Positions 49,852-60,519 of a stretch of 64,000 nt of DNA are shown here, piece by piece; positions within the stretch are counted from its first letter, which is position 1, and every line of letters begins with the position of its first letter. The stretch lies in NCBI GenBank assembly GCA_963849005.1, contig CAWKGC010000025.1, positions 1 through 64,000 on the forward strand, written 5' to 3'. This stretch comes from CAWKGC01 sp963849005 (GTDB taxonomy: Bacteria; Pseudomonadota; Gammaproteobacteria; Burkholderiales; Usitatibacteraceae). The translations under genes and the position numbers were made by a program. Under the pieces are notes generated by a model. The model did no database searches. It saw nothing but the letters and a program-made list of their open reading frames with translations, and was not told the DNA's origin.

Positions 49852-52540
49852 ATGACAGACCCTTCCAAGCGCAAATCGTTTCCCGACGCCCTGGCGCAGG
49901 CCTTGCGGGGCTCGCATTTCCTCGCCCGCTGCCTTTCGGCCGATGCCTCCCTGCACGGCGCGCTTGCCGCCGGCTGGACAGGCCCGTTCACGCGCGAGGA
50001 GATGCGCTCGCGCCTTCTTGCCGAAACCGGGGAGGACGCCGGACCGCGGCTGCGCGCGTTGCGGCGGCACGTGATGGCGCGCCTCATCGTCCGCGACCTG
50101 GGCGGCGAGGCAAACCTGGACGAGGTGTTCGCGACCGTGACCGCGCTGGCCGAGGAGGCGGTTGCCTTCGCCCACGATGCGGCGCTGGCGCCGCTTGCTT
50201 GCCAGGCACGGCACGCCTATCGGTGCCGGGAGCGGCGCGGCGCAGGCGCTCTCGGTCGTCGGCATGGGCAAGCTCGGCGGCGGCGAGCTGAACGTATCCT
50301 CCGACATCGACCTCGTCTTCCTCTACGGCGAGGACGGCGAGACCGACGGCGCGGCGAAGCTCAGCAACCACGAATTCTTCGCCTCGCTCGGCAAGGCGAT
50401 CATCGCGCTCCTCGACCCGGTGACCGCCGAGGGCTTCGTCTTCCGCGTCGACATGCGGCTGCGTCCCTTCGGCGACTCCGGCCCGCTCGCCTGCCCGCTC
50501 TCCTCGCTGGAAAATTATTTCGTCTCGCAGGGCCGGCCGTGGGAACGCTACGCCTGGCTCAAGGCGCGCGTCATCCAGGGACCAGCGGGCGACGTCGAGG
50601 CGCTCGCCGCGCCCTTCGTCTATCGCCGCTACCTCGACTACGGCCTGCTCGCCAGCCTGCGGGAACTGCACCAGCGCATCCACGATGCCGCCGTGCAGCG
50701 CCATCGCGAGGACGACATCAAGGTCGGGCGCGGCGGCATCCGCGAGATCGAGTTCATCGTGCAGTTGCTGCAGCTGATCCGCGGCGGGCGCGACCCGCGG
50801 CTGCGCACGCCTTCGACCCGCGACGCGCTGGCCCTGCTCGCCCGGCTCGGCGAGCTTTCCGCCGACGATGCCGCGATGCTGGGCGAAAGCTACGCGTTCC
50901 TGCGCAACCTCGAGCACCGCCTGCAGTACCTCGACGACCAGCAGACGCAGCAATTGCCGGCCTCCGAAGACGATCGCCTGCGCGTGGCCGAGGCGATGGG
51001 CCATGCGGACTTCGCCGGCCTGCGCACCGCGCTCGACGGGCACCGGCGCAGGGTCGCCGAGCGCTTCGAGGAACTGTTCGCGCGCGAGCAGTCCGCCTCG
51101 CCGGCGCAGGCGATCGTCGCGCGGCTCACCGACCCGCAGGCCGGCGCCGAGGAAGCCGCGCTCGCCGAGGACCTCGGCAAGCTCGGCTTCGGCGAGCCCG
51201 CGCAAGTCCTGGCGCTGCTGCGCGGCTGGCTGGGCTCGCGCCGCTTCCTGCGCCTGCCCGACGCCGCCCGCGGCAGGCTCGAGAAGATCACGGCAAACGC
51301 GCTCGAGGCCGCGCTCGAATCGAAAGGCACGACGGTCGCGCTGCGGCGCGTGATCGAGCTGCTGGAGAAGATCGACCGCCGCGACGCCTACCTGTCGCTG
51401 CTGGTCGAGTATCCGGGCGTGCTGCACCGCGCCTCGCACCTCATGGCCTCCAGCGCCTGGGCGGCCGGCCTCATCCAGCGCCACCCGATCCTGCTCGACG
51501 AATTGCTCAAGCCGCCGGGAAGCTTCACCACCACCGACTGGAAGGCCGCGCGCGCCGAACTCGATGCCCGCCTCGATGCCCTGGGCGGCGACACCGAACG
51601 CGTGCTGGACGAGCTGCGCCACTTCAAGCAGGTGCAGATGCTGCGCCTCACCATCGCCGACCTCGAGCAGGCGCTGCCGGTGATGGCGCTCTCCGACGAG
51701 CTCACCGCGCTGGCGGACCTGCTGCTCGACGCCGTGCTCGCCCGCGCGGCGGCGACGGTCGGCGCGCCGCCGGGGCTCGCGGTGATCGGCTACGGCAAGC
51801 TGGGCGGCAAGGAACTCGGCTACGGCTCCGACCTCGACATCGTCTTCCTCTATGACGAGGCCGCGCTGGAGCATGCCGAGGCCTTCGCGAAGCTGTCGCA
51901 GCGCGTGAGCAACTGGCTGAACGCCCACACCGGCGCGGGCGTGCTCTACGAGACCGACCTGCGCCTGAGGCCCGACGGCGCCTCGGGGATGCTGGTGACC
52001 TCCATCCCCGCGTTTCGCGACTACCAGCTGAAGCGCGCCTGGGCCTGGGAGCACCAGGCGCTCACGCGGGCGCGATGGTGCGCGGGAGACGCCGCCGTGG
52101 GCGCGCGCTTCGAGGCGGTGCGCCGCGAGGTGATCATGCAAGCGCGCGATACCGCCGCGCTTCTCGCCGACGTGGTGAAGATGCGCGAAAAGATGCGCGC
52201 CGAGCAGCGCGACCGCGCCGGCGACCTCAAGCATTGCGACGGCGGCGTGATCGACCTCGAGTTCATCGTCCAGGCGCTGGTGCTGGCGCATGCGGGAGCG
52301 CACCCGGAGCTGGTGGCGAACAAGGGCAACCACTGGCTGCTCCTGCGCGCCGCCGCCCTCGGGCTGGTCCCGGAGCCGCTTGCGCTCGCCTCCGCCGAAG
52401 CCTATCTCGCCATGCGCAGGAAGACGCACGCGGCAGCCCTGAACAACGAGGAGCGGGTGCGGGTGGCGGAAGGGGAACTGGAGGCGGAACGCCGCGCGGT
52501 GCGCGAACTCTGGCGGGCCGTGTTCGGCGCCGCCCTCTGA
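49852..52540 (+). CDS. glnE: Bifunctional glutamine synthetase adenylyltransferase/deadenylase (frameshifted)
   Basis: About 896 residues. Two nucleotidyltransferase domains are visible: the N-terminal deadenylase with GMGKLGGGELNVSSDIDL and the C-terminal adenylyltransferase with GYGKLGGKELGYGSDLDIVF. Each carries the G-S-D-D metal-binding pattern, and LRPDGASG and MRLRPFGDSG follow. A break near 50210 shifts the N-terminal 120 residues into another frame. It responds to PII protein in nitrogen control. Divergent from yhdP, a typical arrangement. Confidence 0.94.
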
Positions 52541-52547
52541 GAGAAGG

Positions 52548-53801
52548 CTACTTCCTGCCGAGCAGGTGATAGACCTGCATCTTGCCCTTGCCCTTGATCT
52601 CGACGTCGTGGGCCTCGTCGAAATTGAAGCGCGTGTGCAGGCGCCTGTAGGTGGTGAGGTCCACCTGGATCGAGCCGGAGTAGGCGTCCGCCGCCATGCG
52701 CGAGGCCACGTTCACCGTGTCGCCCCACATGTCGTAGATGAACTTCTTCTTGCCGATCACGCCCGCGACCACGGGGCCCGTGCCCACGCCGATGCGCAAC
52801 TGCAGGTTGCGGCCGATGCGCCTGGAGTATTCGGCGACGCCGTCGATCATCTCCATGGCCATGTTGGCCACCGCGTCGGCGTAATGGATGTTGGAGCCGG
52901 TCTCCACGCCCGCGGCCGCCATGTAGGCGTCGCCGATGGTCTTGATCTTCTCCACGCCGTACTTGTCGGCGATCTCGTCGAACGAGGTGAAGACGTCGTT
53001 CAGGATCGACACCGTCTCCACCGGCGAGAGTTCCTCCGTCATCTTGGTGAAGCCGACGATGTCGGCGAACATCACCGTGACGTCGGCATGCCCCTGCGCG
53101 ATGTTGGCCTCGTTCCTCTTCAGGCGCTCGGCGATCGAGGCGGGCAGGATGTTCAGGAGGAGTTTCTCGCTGCGGTCCTTCTCCTCGATCAGGAGGGCCT
53201 GCTGCTCGTCCACCCTGATGCGCAGCTTCTGCTTCTCGTTGGCGAAGTACCAGAGCAGCGAGTAGATCATCACCGAGATGGCGGCGAAGTTGAGCACGAA
53301 GAACACCGCCACCGTCTGCATGTCGAAGCGCTGCACCGTGCCCGAGAGCATGTAGTCGAAGACGCCCGCCATCACCGTCATGAACAGCCAGGCGATGAAC
53401 CAGGGCACGGAGGCGCGCGTGCCCAGCACCGTGACCGCGCCCACCGGCGCCATCAGCCCCCACAGGCTCACGCCGGAGGAGTTGACGAAGTTGCCGATCG
53501 ACCACTGCATCGCGAACGGGATGAACAGGATGAGCGAGAGCTGCAGGACCGAGAAGAACATCAGCTTCTTGGTCTTCCAGTAGAAGAAGATCGTCGCCAC
53601 CGAGACCGCCTGGAAGGCAAGCGGGATCACGGTCGAGAAGTTCTGCCCCATGCTCCAGTAGAGCGCAAGCCAGAGCGCGGCCGCGCACATCATGAAGCCG
53701 GTGGTGAGCATCAGCATGTCGCCGGAAAGCTTCTCCTCGGCGGACTGCTCGGCGGGAGGCTCGGGGACTGCGTTCTCCAGCGGGGACTGCGGAACGCTCA
53801 T
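52548..53801 (-). CDS. Membrane class-III adenylate cyclase
   Basis: 417 residues. Six predicted membrane helices (about 30-195) form an N-terminal sensor, followed by a short coiled coil (EKQKLRIRVDEQQALLIEEKD region) and a class-III cyclase domain. Metal-binding aspartates are in MFADIVGFT and IKTIGDAYM; the adenine-selecting Lys (VEKIKTIGD) and Asp (IYDMWGDTVN) and the transition-state Asn/Arg (VNVASRM) favour ATP over GTP. Convergent with glnE. The window also has a perfect CRP-type operator at 4930, so a cAMP circuit is plausible. Confidence 0.88.
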   Translation of the reverse strand: MSVPQSPLENAVPEPPAEQSAEEKLSGDMLMLTTGFMMCAAALWLALYWSMGQNFSTVIPLAFQAVSVATIFFYWKTKKLMFFSVLQLSLILFIPFAMQWSIGNFVNSSGVSLWGLMAPVGAVTVLGTRASVPWFIAWLFMTVMAGVFDYMLSGTVQRFDMQTVAVFFVLNFAAISVMIYSLLWYFANEKQKLRIRVDEQQALLIEEKDRSEKLLLNILPASIAERLKRNEANIAQGHADVTVMFADIVGFTKMTEELSPVETVSILNDVFTSFDEIADKYGVEKIKTIGDAYMAAAGVETGSNIHYADAVANMAMEMIDGVAEYSRRIGRNLQLRIGVGTGPVVAGVIGKKKFIYDMWGDTVNVASRMAADAYSGSIQVDLTTYRRLHTRFNFDEAHDVEIKGKGKMQVYHLLGRK

Positions 53802-53870
53802 TGGGGTCTGGGCTGGGAAGCGGGTTGGTCGCCGCGGCGCCGGCTTGTGGCCAGCGAATGCGGCTCTAAG

Positions 53871-53898
53871 TTGTTGGTTTTCAACGTGACCTGATAAT
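53871..53898 (+). promoter_or_regulatory. Sigma-70-like promoter upstream of ilvE
   Basis: TTGTTG (53871-53876) and GATAAT (53893-53898) are separated by 16 bases, about 108 bases before the ilvE start. It lies in the 204-base divergent gap between the cyclase and ilvE genes, which holds nothing else recognisable. Confidence 0.4.
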
Positions 53899-54005
53899 TA
53901 TGGCATAGATTGGCGCGTGCACGGCAATCGCCCGGATGGGACCGGGGCGCGGACTGCGCTAAAATTGGCGCTTCGCGGCAGAAACGATCCCCCGGAGAAC
54001 GAACC

Positions 54006-54929
54006 ATGTCGATGTCAGACCGTGACGGCTTCATCTGGTACGACGGCAAGCTGGTGCCGTGGCGCGAGGCCAACACGCACGTGCTCACCCATTCCCTGCA
54101 CTACGGCCTGTCGGTCTTCGAGGGCGTGCGCGCCTACAAGACCGAGATCGGCACGGCGATCTTCCGGCTGAAGGAGCACACCGACCGGATGTTCAACTCC
54201 GCCAAGATCTACATGATGGAGATCCCGTACACCAAGCAGCAGTTGATGGACGCGCAGTGCGAAGTGGTGCGCGCCAACAAGCTCGAGAGCTGCTACCTGC
54301 GCCCGCTCGCCTTCTACGGCTCGGAGAAGATGGGCGTCTCGCCCGTCGGCGCCAAGGTGCACGTCGCCATCGCCGCGTGGCCCTGGGGCGCCTACCTCGG
54401 CGAGGACGGCCTGAAAAGGGGCATCCGCGTGAAGACCTCGTCCTTCGCCCGCCACCATGTGAACGTGACCATGGCGCGCGCCAAGGTCGCGACGACCTAT
54501 GCCAACTCGATCCTCGCCAACCTCGAGGCCACGCAGAACGGCTACGACGAGGGCCTGCTGCTCGACACCGACGGCTTCGTCGCCGAGGGCTGCGGCGAGA
54601 ACATCTTCATCGTGCGCGACGGCAAGGTGTACACGCCGGAACTGACCACGGCGTTGGACGGCATCACCTGGCGCTCGGTGCAGTCGATCTGCGCGGACCT
54701 CGGGCTTTCGGTGGAAAAGACGCGCCTCACGCGCGACGACATCTACATCTGCGACGAGGCCTTCTTCACCGGCACCGCCGCCGAGGTCACGCCCATCCGC
54801 GAGCTCGACATGCGCACCATCGGCATCGGCTCGCGCGGGCCGATCACGGAGAAGATCCAGAGCGCGTTCTTCGACATCGTCCACGGGCGCAACCCCAAGT
54901 ACCACCACTGGCTCACCAAGGTGGCCTGA
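54006..54929 (+). CDS. ilvE: Branched-chain amino acid aminotransferase
   Basis: 307 residues. PLP-dependent fold-type-IV transaminase for Leu, Ile and Val. HSLHYGLSVFEGVRAY at the N-terminus, ARAKVATTYANSILA, GYDEGLLLDTDGFVAEGCGE and the C-terminal TGTAAEVTPIRE are family motifs. The start is ATG 54006, with GGAG 8-9 bases upstream. A zf-CHCC gene follows three bases later, a common pair. The frame is intact. Confidence 0.95.
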   Translation: MSMSDRDGFIWYDGKLVPWREANTHVLTHSLHYGLSVFEGVRAYKTEIGTAIFRLKEHTDRMFNSAKIYMMEIPYTKQQLMDAQCEVVRANKLESCYLRPLAFYGSEKMGVSPVGAKVHVAIAAWPWGAYLGEDGLKRGIRVKTSSFARHHVNVTMARAKVATTYANSILANLEATQNGYDEGLLLDTDGFVAEGCGENIFIVRDGKVYTPELTTALDGITWRSVQSICADLGLSVEKTRLTRDDIYICDEAFFTGTAAEVTPIRELDMRTIGIGSRGPITEKIQSAFFDIVHGRNPKYHHWLTKVA

Positions 54930-54932
54930 GCG

Positions 54933-55136
54933 ATGAGCCTGCCCACCGAGCTGGACCGCAAGAGCGTCGAGGTGACGGCGGCGGACCTGCCGCTGCATTG
55001 CCCGCTGCCTTCGCAGAAGCTGTGGAACACGCATCCGCGCGTGTTCCTCGCGGTCGAGTCCACCGGCGAGGCACGCTGCCCCTACTGCGGCACGCTGTAC
55101 CGCCTGCAGGGCGGGCCCCGCTCCGGCGGGCACTAG
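54933..55136 (+). CDS. zf-CHCC zinc-finger domain protein
   Basis: 67 residues. His and Cys ligands fit the CHCC pattern (LHCPLPS, WNTHPRVFL, CPYCGTLYRL), related to the accessory zinc domain of mitochondrial complex I (NDUFS6). Small proteins of this kind sit beside ilvE and waaF in many proteobacteria; their role is unknown. The gene begins three bases after ilvE, so it is part of its operon. Confidence 0.85.
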   Translation: MSLPTELDRKSVEVTAADLPLHCPLPSQKLWNTHPRVFLAVESTGEARCPYCGTLYRLQGGPRSGGH

Positions 55137-55137
55137 C

Positions 55138-55187
55138 AAAACGGGGTCAGAGTACATTATTCAAAAAACGGGGTCAGAGTACATTTC
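55138..55187. repeat. Two directly repeated GGGGTCAG half-sites
   Basis: Two head-to-tail copies of GGGGTCAGAGTACATT (from 55143 and 55170) with no inverted partner. It begins two bases after the stop of the zf-CHCC gene and lies 31 bases before waaF. This is the only locus of the family in direct orientation, so half-sites can exist without a hairpin. Confidence 0.92.
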
Positions 55188-55217
55188 TCCCCTGTGGCCC
55201 AGGCTTTCTCCCAACCC

Positions 55218-56225
55218 ATGTCCCGAATCCTGATCGTTGCGCCCTCCTGGGTCGGCGACGCCGTCCTCTCGCAGCCGATGCTGGCGCGATTGAAGCAGCA
55301 GGAACCCGAAGCGCAGATCGACGTACTGGCGCCGCCGTGGGTGCTGCCCGTGTATCGCCGCATGCCCGAAGTGGCCGAGACGATCGCCAATCCCTTCGGC
55401 CACGGCGCGCTCCAGCTCGGCGATCGCCGCCGCTTCGCGAAAGCGCTCCCCGCCTACGACCACGCGCTGGTGCTGCCCAACAGCATCAAGTCGGCGCTCA
55501 TCCCGTGGCATGCGGGCATCGCGCTGCGCACCGGGTTTCGCGGCGAGTACCGCTTCGGCCTTCTCAACGACGTGCGCATCCTCGACGAGAAGGCGCTGCC
55601 GCTGATGGTGGAGCGCTTTGCCGCGCTCGCGGAAGCACCCGGGACTGCGCCCTCGCGTCCGGTGCCGGCGCCGCGCCTCGCGATCGATGCCGCGCAACGC
55701 GATGCCGCGCTGGCGAAGTACGGCCTCGCGCTGGACCGGCCGGTTGCCGCGTTCTGCCCCGGCGCCGAGTACGGGCCCGCCAAGCGTTGGCCTGCCCGCC
55801 ATTTCGCAGCGCTTGCGCAGACGCTTTCGGGGCGCGGCATGCAGGTGTGGCTGTTCGGCTCGGCGAAGGACAGCGCGATCGCGGACGAGATCCAGTCGGG
55901 CTGCGGCAGGCTTTGCACCGACCTCACCGGCATGACCTCGCTCGACGAGGCCATCGACCTGCTGTCCTGCGCGAGCGAAGTGGTGAGCAACGATTCCGGG
56001 CTGATGCACATCGCCGCGGCGCTGGACCTGCCGATGGCCGCGCTCTTCGGCTCCTCCAGCCCGCGCTTCACGCCGCCGCTCTCTCCCCGCGCGAAAGTCA
56101 TCAGCCTGGAACTCGAATGCAGCCCGTGCTTCAAGCGCGAATGCCCGCTCGGCCATTTCAATTGCCTGAACCAACTCGAGCCCGCTCGGGTGCTCTCCGC
56201 GCTCGACGCCGCGCGCGAACTATAA
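55218..56225 (+). CDS. waaF: ADP-heptose:LPS heptosyltransferase II
   Basis: 335 residues, GT9 family. It adds the second heptose to the LPS inner core at the cytoplasmic face of the inner membrane. SWVGDAVLSQPML at the N-terminus, CPGAEYGPAKRWPARHFA and SNDSGLMHIAAAL are typical; four Cys near the C-terminus (CSPCFKRECPLGHFNC) are common in WaaF. The frame is intact. Its start lies downstream of the direct-repeat pair. Confidence 0.93.
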   Translation: MSRILIVAPSWVGDAVLSQPMLARLKQQEPEAQIDVLAPPWVLPVYRRMPEVAETIANPFGHGALQLGDRRRFAKALPAYDHALVLPNSIKSALIPWHAGIALRTGFRGEYRFGLLNDVRILDEKALPLMVERFAALAEAPGTAPSRPVPAPRLAIDAAQRDAALAKYGLALDRPVAAFCPGAEYGPAKRWPARHFAALAQTLSGRGMQVWLFGSAKDSAIADEIQSGCGRLCTDLTGMTSLDEAIDLLSCASEVVSNDSGLMHIAAALDLPMAALFGSSSPRFTPPLSPRAKVISLELECSPCFKRECPLGHFNCLNQLEPARVLSALDAAREL

Positions 56226-56250
56226 TCCCGCCCTCGACTCCAACCGGATC

Positions 56251-57169
56251 ATGACCATGCGCCTTCGCCACCTCGCACCGTTCTTCGCCTCGACGCTGCT
56301 CGGCGCCTCGCTCGCGCTTGCCCAATCGCCGCAGCCGTCCGCCGACTGGAAGGCTTCCGACCAGGCGTGGCGCGACCGCGCCGAGAAGAGCCTGCGCCAG
56401 GACAACGGCTGGCTGACGCTGGCCGGGCGCTTCCCGATGAAGCCGGGCGTGAACACCTTCGGCACCGGTGAGAAGAACGACATCGTCTTCGCCAAGGGCC
56501 TCGGCCCCGAGCGCATGGGCACCATCACCGTGGAAAAGGGCAAGGTCACGGCGAAGCTCGCGGCAGGCCTCACGATGGAAAAGGACGGCGTCGCCTTCGA
56601 CGAGTACGTGTTTTCCACCGGCGACGGCAAGCCCGACTGGGTGTCGATGGGACGGCTCTCGATGCACGTGATCGAGCGCGAGGGCAAGTACATCCTGCAG
56701 GCTCGCCGACAAGGAGAGCCAGGTGCGCGCGCAGTTCGGCGGCCGCACGTGGTACGACCTGAAGGACGCCTACCGCGTCGAGGCGACCTTCCATCCCTAC
56801 AAGGACAAGAAGATCGAGATCGTCAACGTGCTCGACGAAGTGTCGCAGGAGAAGAGCCCCGGCTATGTCGAGTTCAGGCTCGGCGGCAGGACGCACCGCC
56901 TCGATGCGGTCGGCGACGAGGGCCTCTTCTTCGTGATCCGCGACGGCACCTCGGGCGACACGACGTACCGCCCCTCGCGCTTCCTCTACGTGGAAAAGAC
57001 GCCGAAGCCCGGCGAGAAGTTCATGCTCGACTTCAACAAGGCCTACAACCCGCCCTGCGCGTTCAGCGAGTACACCACCTGCCCGCTGCCGCCCGAGCAG
57101 AACATCCTCAAGGTGAGGATCGAGGCGGGCGAGACCTACCCGCCGAAGAAGATTTCGAAGGCGTCCTGA
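56251..57169 (+). CDS. DUF1684 secreted protein (frameshifted)
   Basis: About 305 residues. A signal peptide (about 1-24, ending LALA) precedes a DUF1684 domain: NGWLTLAGRFPMKPG near the N-terminus and FNKAYNPPCAFSEYTTCPLP near the C-terminus, the most conserved part of the family. A single break near 56702 shifts the second half (VRAQFGGRTWYDLKDAYR). Function unknown; some relatives sit near sulfur and redox genes. Confidence 0.83.
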
Positions 57170-57177
57170 GGAAAGCG

Positions 57178-57666
57178 GTGCGCGCCGGGACGATCGCAGC
57201 GCTTGCCTTCGTCTCCGGGATCGCCGGGGCGGCAGAGTCGCCGCCCGCATGGCCGCCCTCGGAGGCATCGCGCGCGCGCATCGCGGAGTTGCAGGCGATC
57301 ATGGCAAGCCGCGACGCCACCGATGCGCAACGCAAGGCGGCGCGCGAGGAACTCTCGGGTTACCTGAAGCTGGGCAAGCCGCCCGAAGGAAAACCGCCCG
57401 CCCGCGCGGCGACTTCCCCGGTGCCGGCGTACATCGATACGCCGACCATCGGGAAATCCCTTGAAGGCAAGGCACCGCCCGCCACCGCGCCGATGACGCG
57501 CGTGGCGCCCGTGCCGCCCACGCCCTCGCCGCTTCCCAATCCCTCCGGGGGCGTGGTCACGCCGATTCCGGGAGGTGCGATCGATCCGAAAACCGGCGCC
57601 GTGTATGTCGAGACGCCGTCGGGCTACATCGACCCGCGCACCGGGCAGGTCGTGCCGCGCCGCTAG
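57178..57666 (+). CDS. Pro-rich secreted protein, unknown
   Basis: 162 residues from GTG 57178 with AGGA eight bases upstream. A short signal-like N-terminus (TIAALAFVSGIAGAAES) is followed by a helical segment, a long Pro/Ala-rich linker (APVPPTPSPLPNPSGG) and a C-terminal repeat-like part (GAIDPKTGAVYVETP; GYIDPRTGQVVPRR). Not recognised. It probably follows the DUF1684 gene in one transcript. Confidence 0.6.
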   Translation: MRAGTIAALAFVSGIAGAAESPPAWPPSEASRARIAELQAIMASRDATDAQRKAAREELSGYLKLGKPPEGKPPARAATSPVPAYIDTPTIGKSLEGKAPPATAPMTRVAPVPPTPSPLPNPSGGVVTPIPGGAIDPKTGAVYVETPSGYIDPRTGQVVPRR

Positions 57667-57685
57667 CTTCGCGCCCCGCCCCGGA

Positions 57686-58324
57686 TCACGGCGCCTGGAA
57701 TCCGGTCTTCTTGTGGGTGCCGTCGCAATACGGCTTGTTCGCCGATTGGCCGCAGCGGCAGAACGCCGCCTTGGTGGTGCGGTTCACGGTCCTGCCAGTG
57801 CCGGTCACGACTTCGATCGCGCCCTCGACCATCAGCGGGCCGTTTGCGGCAGGCGTGATCGTGAGCGGCCCGTCGCGTTGCGCAAGCGCCACGCTCTCCT
57901 TTGCCGGCGCCTCGCCGCTGGCAGCGAAGCCCGCCTCCGTGTGGCTGCCGTCGCAGTAAGGCTTGTTCTTCGACGCGCCGCAGCGGCACAGCGTGGCGCG
58001 GATGGCCGGCGGCTGCCCGGCAATGTCGAGCGCGCCGTGGAAAGCCAGCGGGCCGTTTTCGCGGACGCGCACCGTGTTGACCTTCGGCGGCGCTTCGCCC
58101 GGCCCGCCATCGAGGCGCTCGTAGCGGATCGCGCCCGACGGGCACTGGTGCGCGAGTTCGGCGACCGCCTCGGGCGTGGCGGCATCAGGATGGATCCACT
58201 CGCCCTTCACGTTGGGCACGAAGACATCGGGCCGCGACAGCACGCAGCCGCGCGAGTGGATGCACTTGCCGCCTTCGAAGATGATGCGGACCTTGCGGCC
58301 CTCGACGATCTCGACCTCGCTCAT
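57686..58324 (-). CDS. Iron-sulfur protein with ferredoxin-like and two CDGSH domains
   Basis: 212 residues. An N-terminal divergent 4Fe-4S-like domain of the Fer4_19 type (CIHSRGC; HQCPSGAIRY) is followed by two CDGSH [2Fe-2S] motifs, CRCGASKNKPYCDGSH and CRCGQSANKPYCDGTH, about 70 residues apart. Each has the three Cys and one His that hold the labile cluster of mitoNEET-type proteins. A role in redox sensing or cluster transfer is likely. The frame is intact. Confidence 0.9.
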   Translation of the reverse strand: MSEVEIVEGRKVRIIFEGGKCIHSRGCVLSRPDVFVPNVKGEWIHPDAATPEAVAELAHQCPSGAIRYERLDGGPGEAPPKVNTVRVRENGPLAFHGALDIAGQPPAIRATLCRCGASKNKPYCDGSHTEAGFAASGEAPAKESVALAQRDGPLTITPAANGPLMVEGAIEVVTGTGRTVNRTTKAAFCRCGQSANKPYCDGTHKKTGFQAP

Positions 58325-58410
58325 GGCTCGATTCCTTTCCGTGAACCGGACGCGCGTCCGGATGCCGGCATTCTATCGGCAAGCGAGTGGGTGAGCGCCT
58401 TGCGAAAGGA

Positions 58411-59602
58411 TCAGACCAAGGCCTTGACGAGCTTGAGCAGCAGTTCCTTGAGCGGGATCTGCAGCGCCGCGACCACGACCAGCGGCAGCGCGATCGGGAC
58501 GAGCACCTTCATGATCGCCGCCTTGCCGATCGGCACGACACGCATGTGCTTGACCGCGTCGTACATCGCCGCCGCATCGGCGACCGGTCCGATCTCCGGC
58601 GCGTCGAGGAGCGGCGTGTCCTCGACCGGCTCGCGCAGGATCCAGCGCCGGTGGACCAGCCGCCCCTGCTCGCCGACCAGCGCGGCATAGGCGGGAATGG
58701 CGCGGGCGCGTGCGGCCATGAGCGCAGGTGCAAGCGCCAGCAGCGGCAGCAGCGCAACAGCGTCCACAGGATCGCGAATCCGGCCGCCGGATGGATGAAG
58801 GACTGCAGCGTCGCGCCGTGATGCACGACTTCGTGCGCCCAGCGCGAGGCGATGACTGCGGACAAGGCGAACGTCACCATCGCGAACGCCCCGGGCAGCT
58901 TCTCGACGAAAGCCATGCCGCCGGTGCGATCGGGGTGCGTCGGCACGAGCGAAAGGTCGATCTTTCCCAGCCGCCAGAACAGACGGGCGACGAGCAGCAT
59001 GCGCCATAGCCAGCCCATGACCAGCGCGAGGAAGACCGGGCGCACGACGTAGGCGAACCACCACCCGCCGAAGCCGAGCTTGCCGTCGTCGCCGACGGCC
59101 CACGACATCGCGTCATCGTGCACCGACAGGGTGGTCCGCGACGGACCAGGAGACCGCCACGCCAAGCATCAGCACCCATGGCAATGACGAATTGCGCAGT
59201 TCGCGGACATCGCGGATCTCGCGCGCGAAAGCGACTTGCTGCCCGGGGCCGACGATGCCGCTCGACTTGAACTGTGCAGTGATGCGCATGCGCCGTGGAG
59301 TGCATCGCGGCCTCGGCCAGGACCAGGAGCGGGATCGCAAGCAGGCAGCGGACGTGGACGCCGTAGTGCTGCAGCAACGGCTCTCCCGTTCCCGCGTCGA
59401 GCAGCCTGCCGGCCAGGAACGCCCACAGCGCGATCGGCAGCCACGTCAGCAATGCGAAGAACACGGCGCGGCGAACTGCGCCCACGCCGTGCTCGGGCGC
59501 CAGGTGCAACTGCCGCAACCAGCGCAGCGGCGGCTCGTTCTCGATGGGCGAGAACTCGCCGTCCGCTTCGCCGGCCGGGAGCGCGGGGGGCACCGTCGTC
59601 AT
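58411..59602 (-). CDS. Multipass membrane protein, unknown (frameshifted)
   Basis: About 395 residues reconstructed over several frames, with changes near 59290, 59140 and 58735. ATG 59602 opens a polar N-terminus (ENEPPLRWLRQLHLAPEHG), followed by five or six membrane helices (FFALLTWLPIALWAFLAG; FLALVMGWLWRMLLVARLFW). After another break it ends in a cytoplasmic part and a C-terminal helix pair (ALPLVVVAALQIPLKELLLK). I do not recognise the family. It lies 10 bases after the DUF2950 stop, so it is probably in one operon with DUF2950 and DUF3300. Confidence 0.65.
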
Positions 59603-59612
59603 GGCCGCGCCT

Positions 59613-60508
59613 TCACTTCTGCGCCGCGACCTTGCTCCAGCTCGCGTCGGGGTTGTAGGCCGTGATCGCGCGCGCCGCCGCATCCGTGCCGGCACCGAGG
59701 TTCTTCTGGTACACGACGCCATCCTTGTTGACGATGAAGGTCATCACGCCGGTGTCGTCGTACTTCGCCGGCCAGGCGACCAGCGCGTAGCCCTCGGTCA
59801 TCTTGCCGTTCTTCACGTAGCTGCGCGCGCCGCCCGGCGCGTCCTTGCCCTGCGCCGTGAGGATCCGGTAGAGATAGCCGTGGTACGGCTGGCCGGGCCT
59901 GGCATCCGCGAATTCCGCGCCGAGCGGGCTCTCCGGCTCGCCGGGGAGCGAGGCCCAGTAGAGCCCGTCGCGCTTGCTCGGCGACGACAGTCGCGCGCAT
60001 CGCGTATTCCTTGACCCCGTCGCCGTTCCAGTCGCGCGCGTGAGTACTCGTCCTGCGCGTCGGTGTAGGCAAGCGCCACCTGGATGGCCGCAAGCTCGTT
60101 GCGGCCGATGCGGCGGACGCGCATTTCCTCCGGCGCGCCCTTGGTGTCGAAGCGCCAGCCGGCCGCCGTCTTCACGATCGGGATCGGCAGCGTCCAGCCC
60201 TTCGTGCCCGCGCCGAGATACGCCTTGTCGGCGCCGGCCCGCACGATCTCGTGCTTTCTCCCCCATGCCTCGAGGAAGTTGGTGACGTCCTCCGGGTCGA
60301 TGTTGCCGACGGGAATGAACTTGCGATAGTCGGCTCCGACTGCCGCCTTGATGGCGTCGCCGTCATGCCGCGCGATGCCGTCGACCAGCGCGTCGGCTGC
60401 CGCCTCGGGCGTCGGGAATGCGTTCTGCGCGAAGGCGAACGGCGTCACGGCAAGCGCCGCGCTCACCGTGGCGATCTTCAGGATGTGCTTGATGTTCTTC
60501 ATGTCCAT
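59613..60508 (-). CDS. DUF2950 secreted protein (frameshifted)
   Basis: About 298 residues. Signal peptide about 1-28 (ending PFAFA). The DUF2950 domain has FPTPEAAADALVDGIARHD, GWRFDTKGAPEEMRVRRIG, PGQPYHGYLYRILTAQG and GVMTFIVNKDGVVYQKNLG. Breaks lie near 60045 and 59985. Family members are often next to a DUF3300 gene, as here (11-base gap). Function unknown; secretion is inferred from the signal. Confidence 0.83.
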
Positions 60509-60519
60509 GTGCTCCTAGT

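Noticed and set aside
50084..52429. 781-residue minus-strand frame opposite glnE
   Set aside because: Shadow of glnE, whose two nucleotidyltransferase domains are clear; the antisense product is low-complexity.
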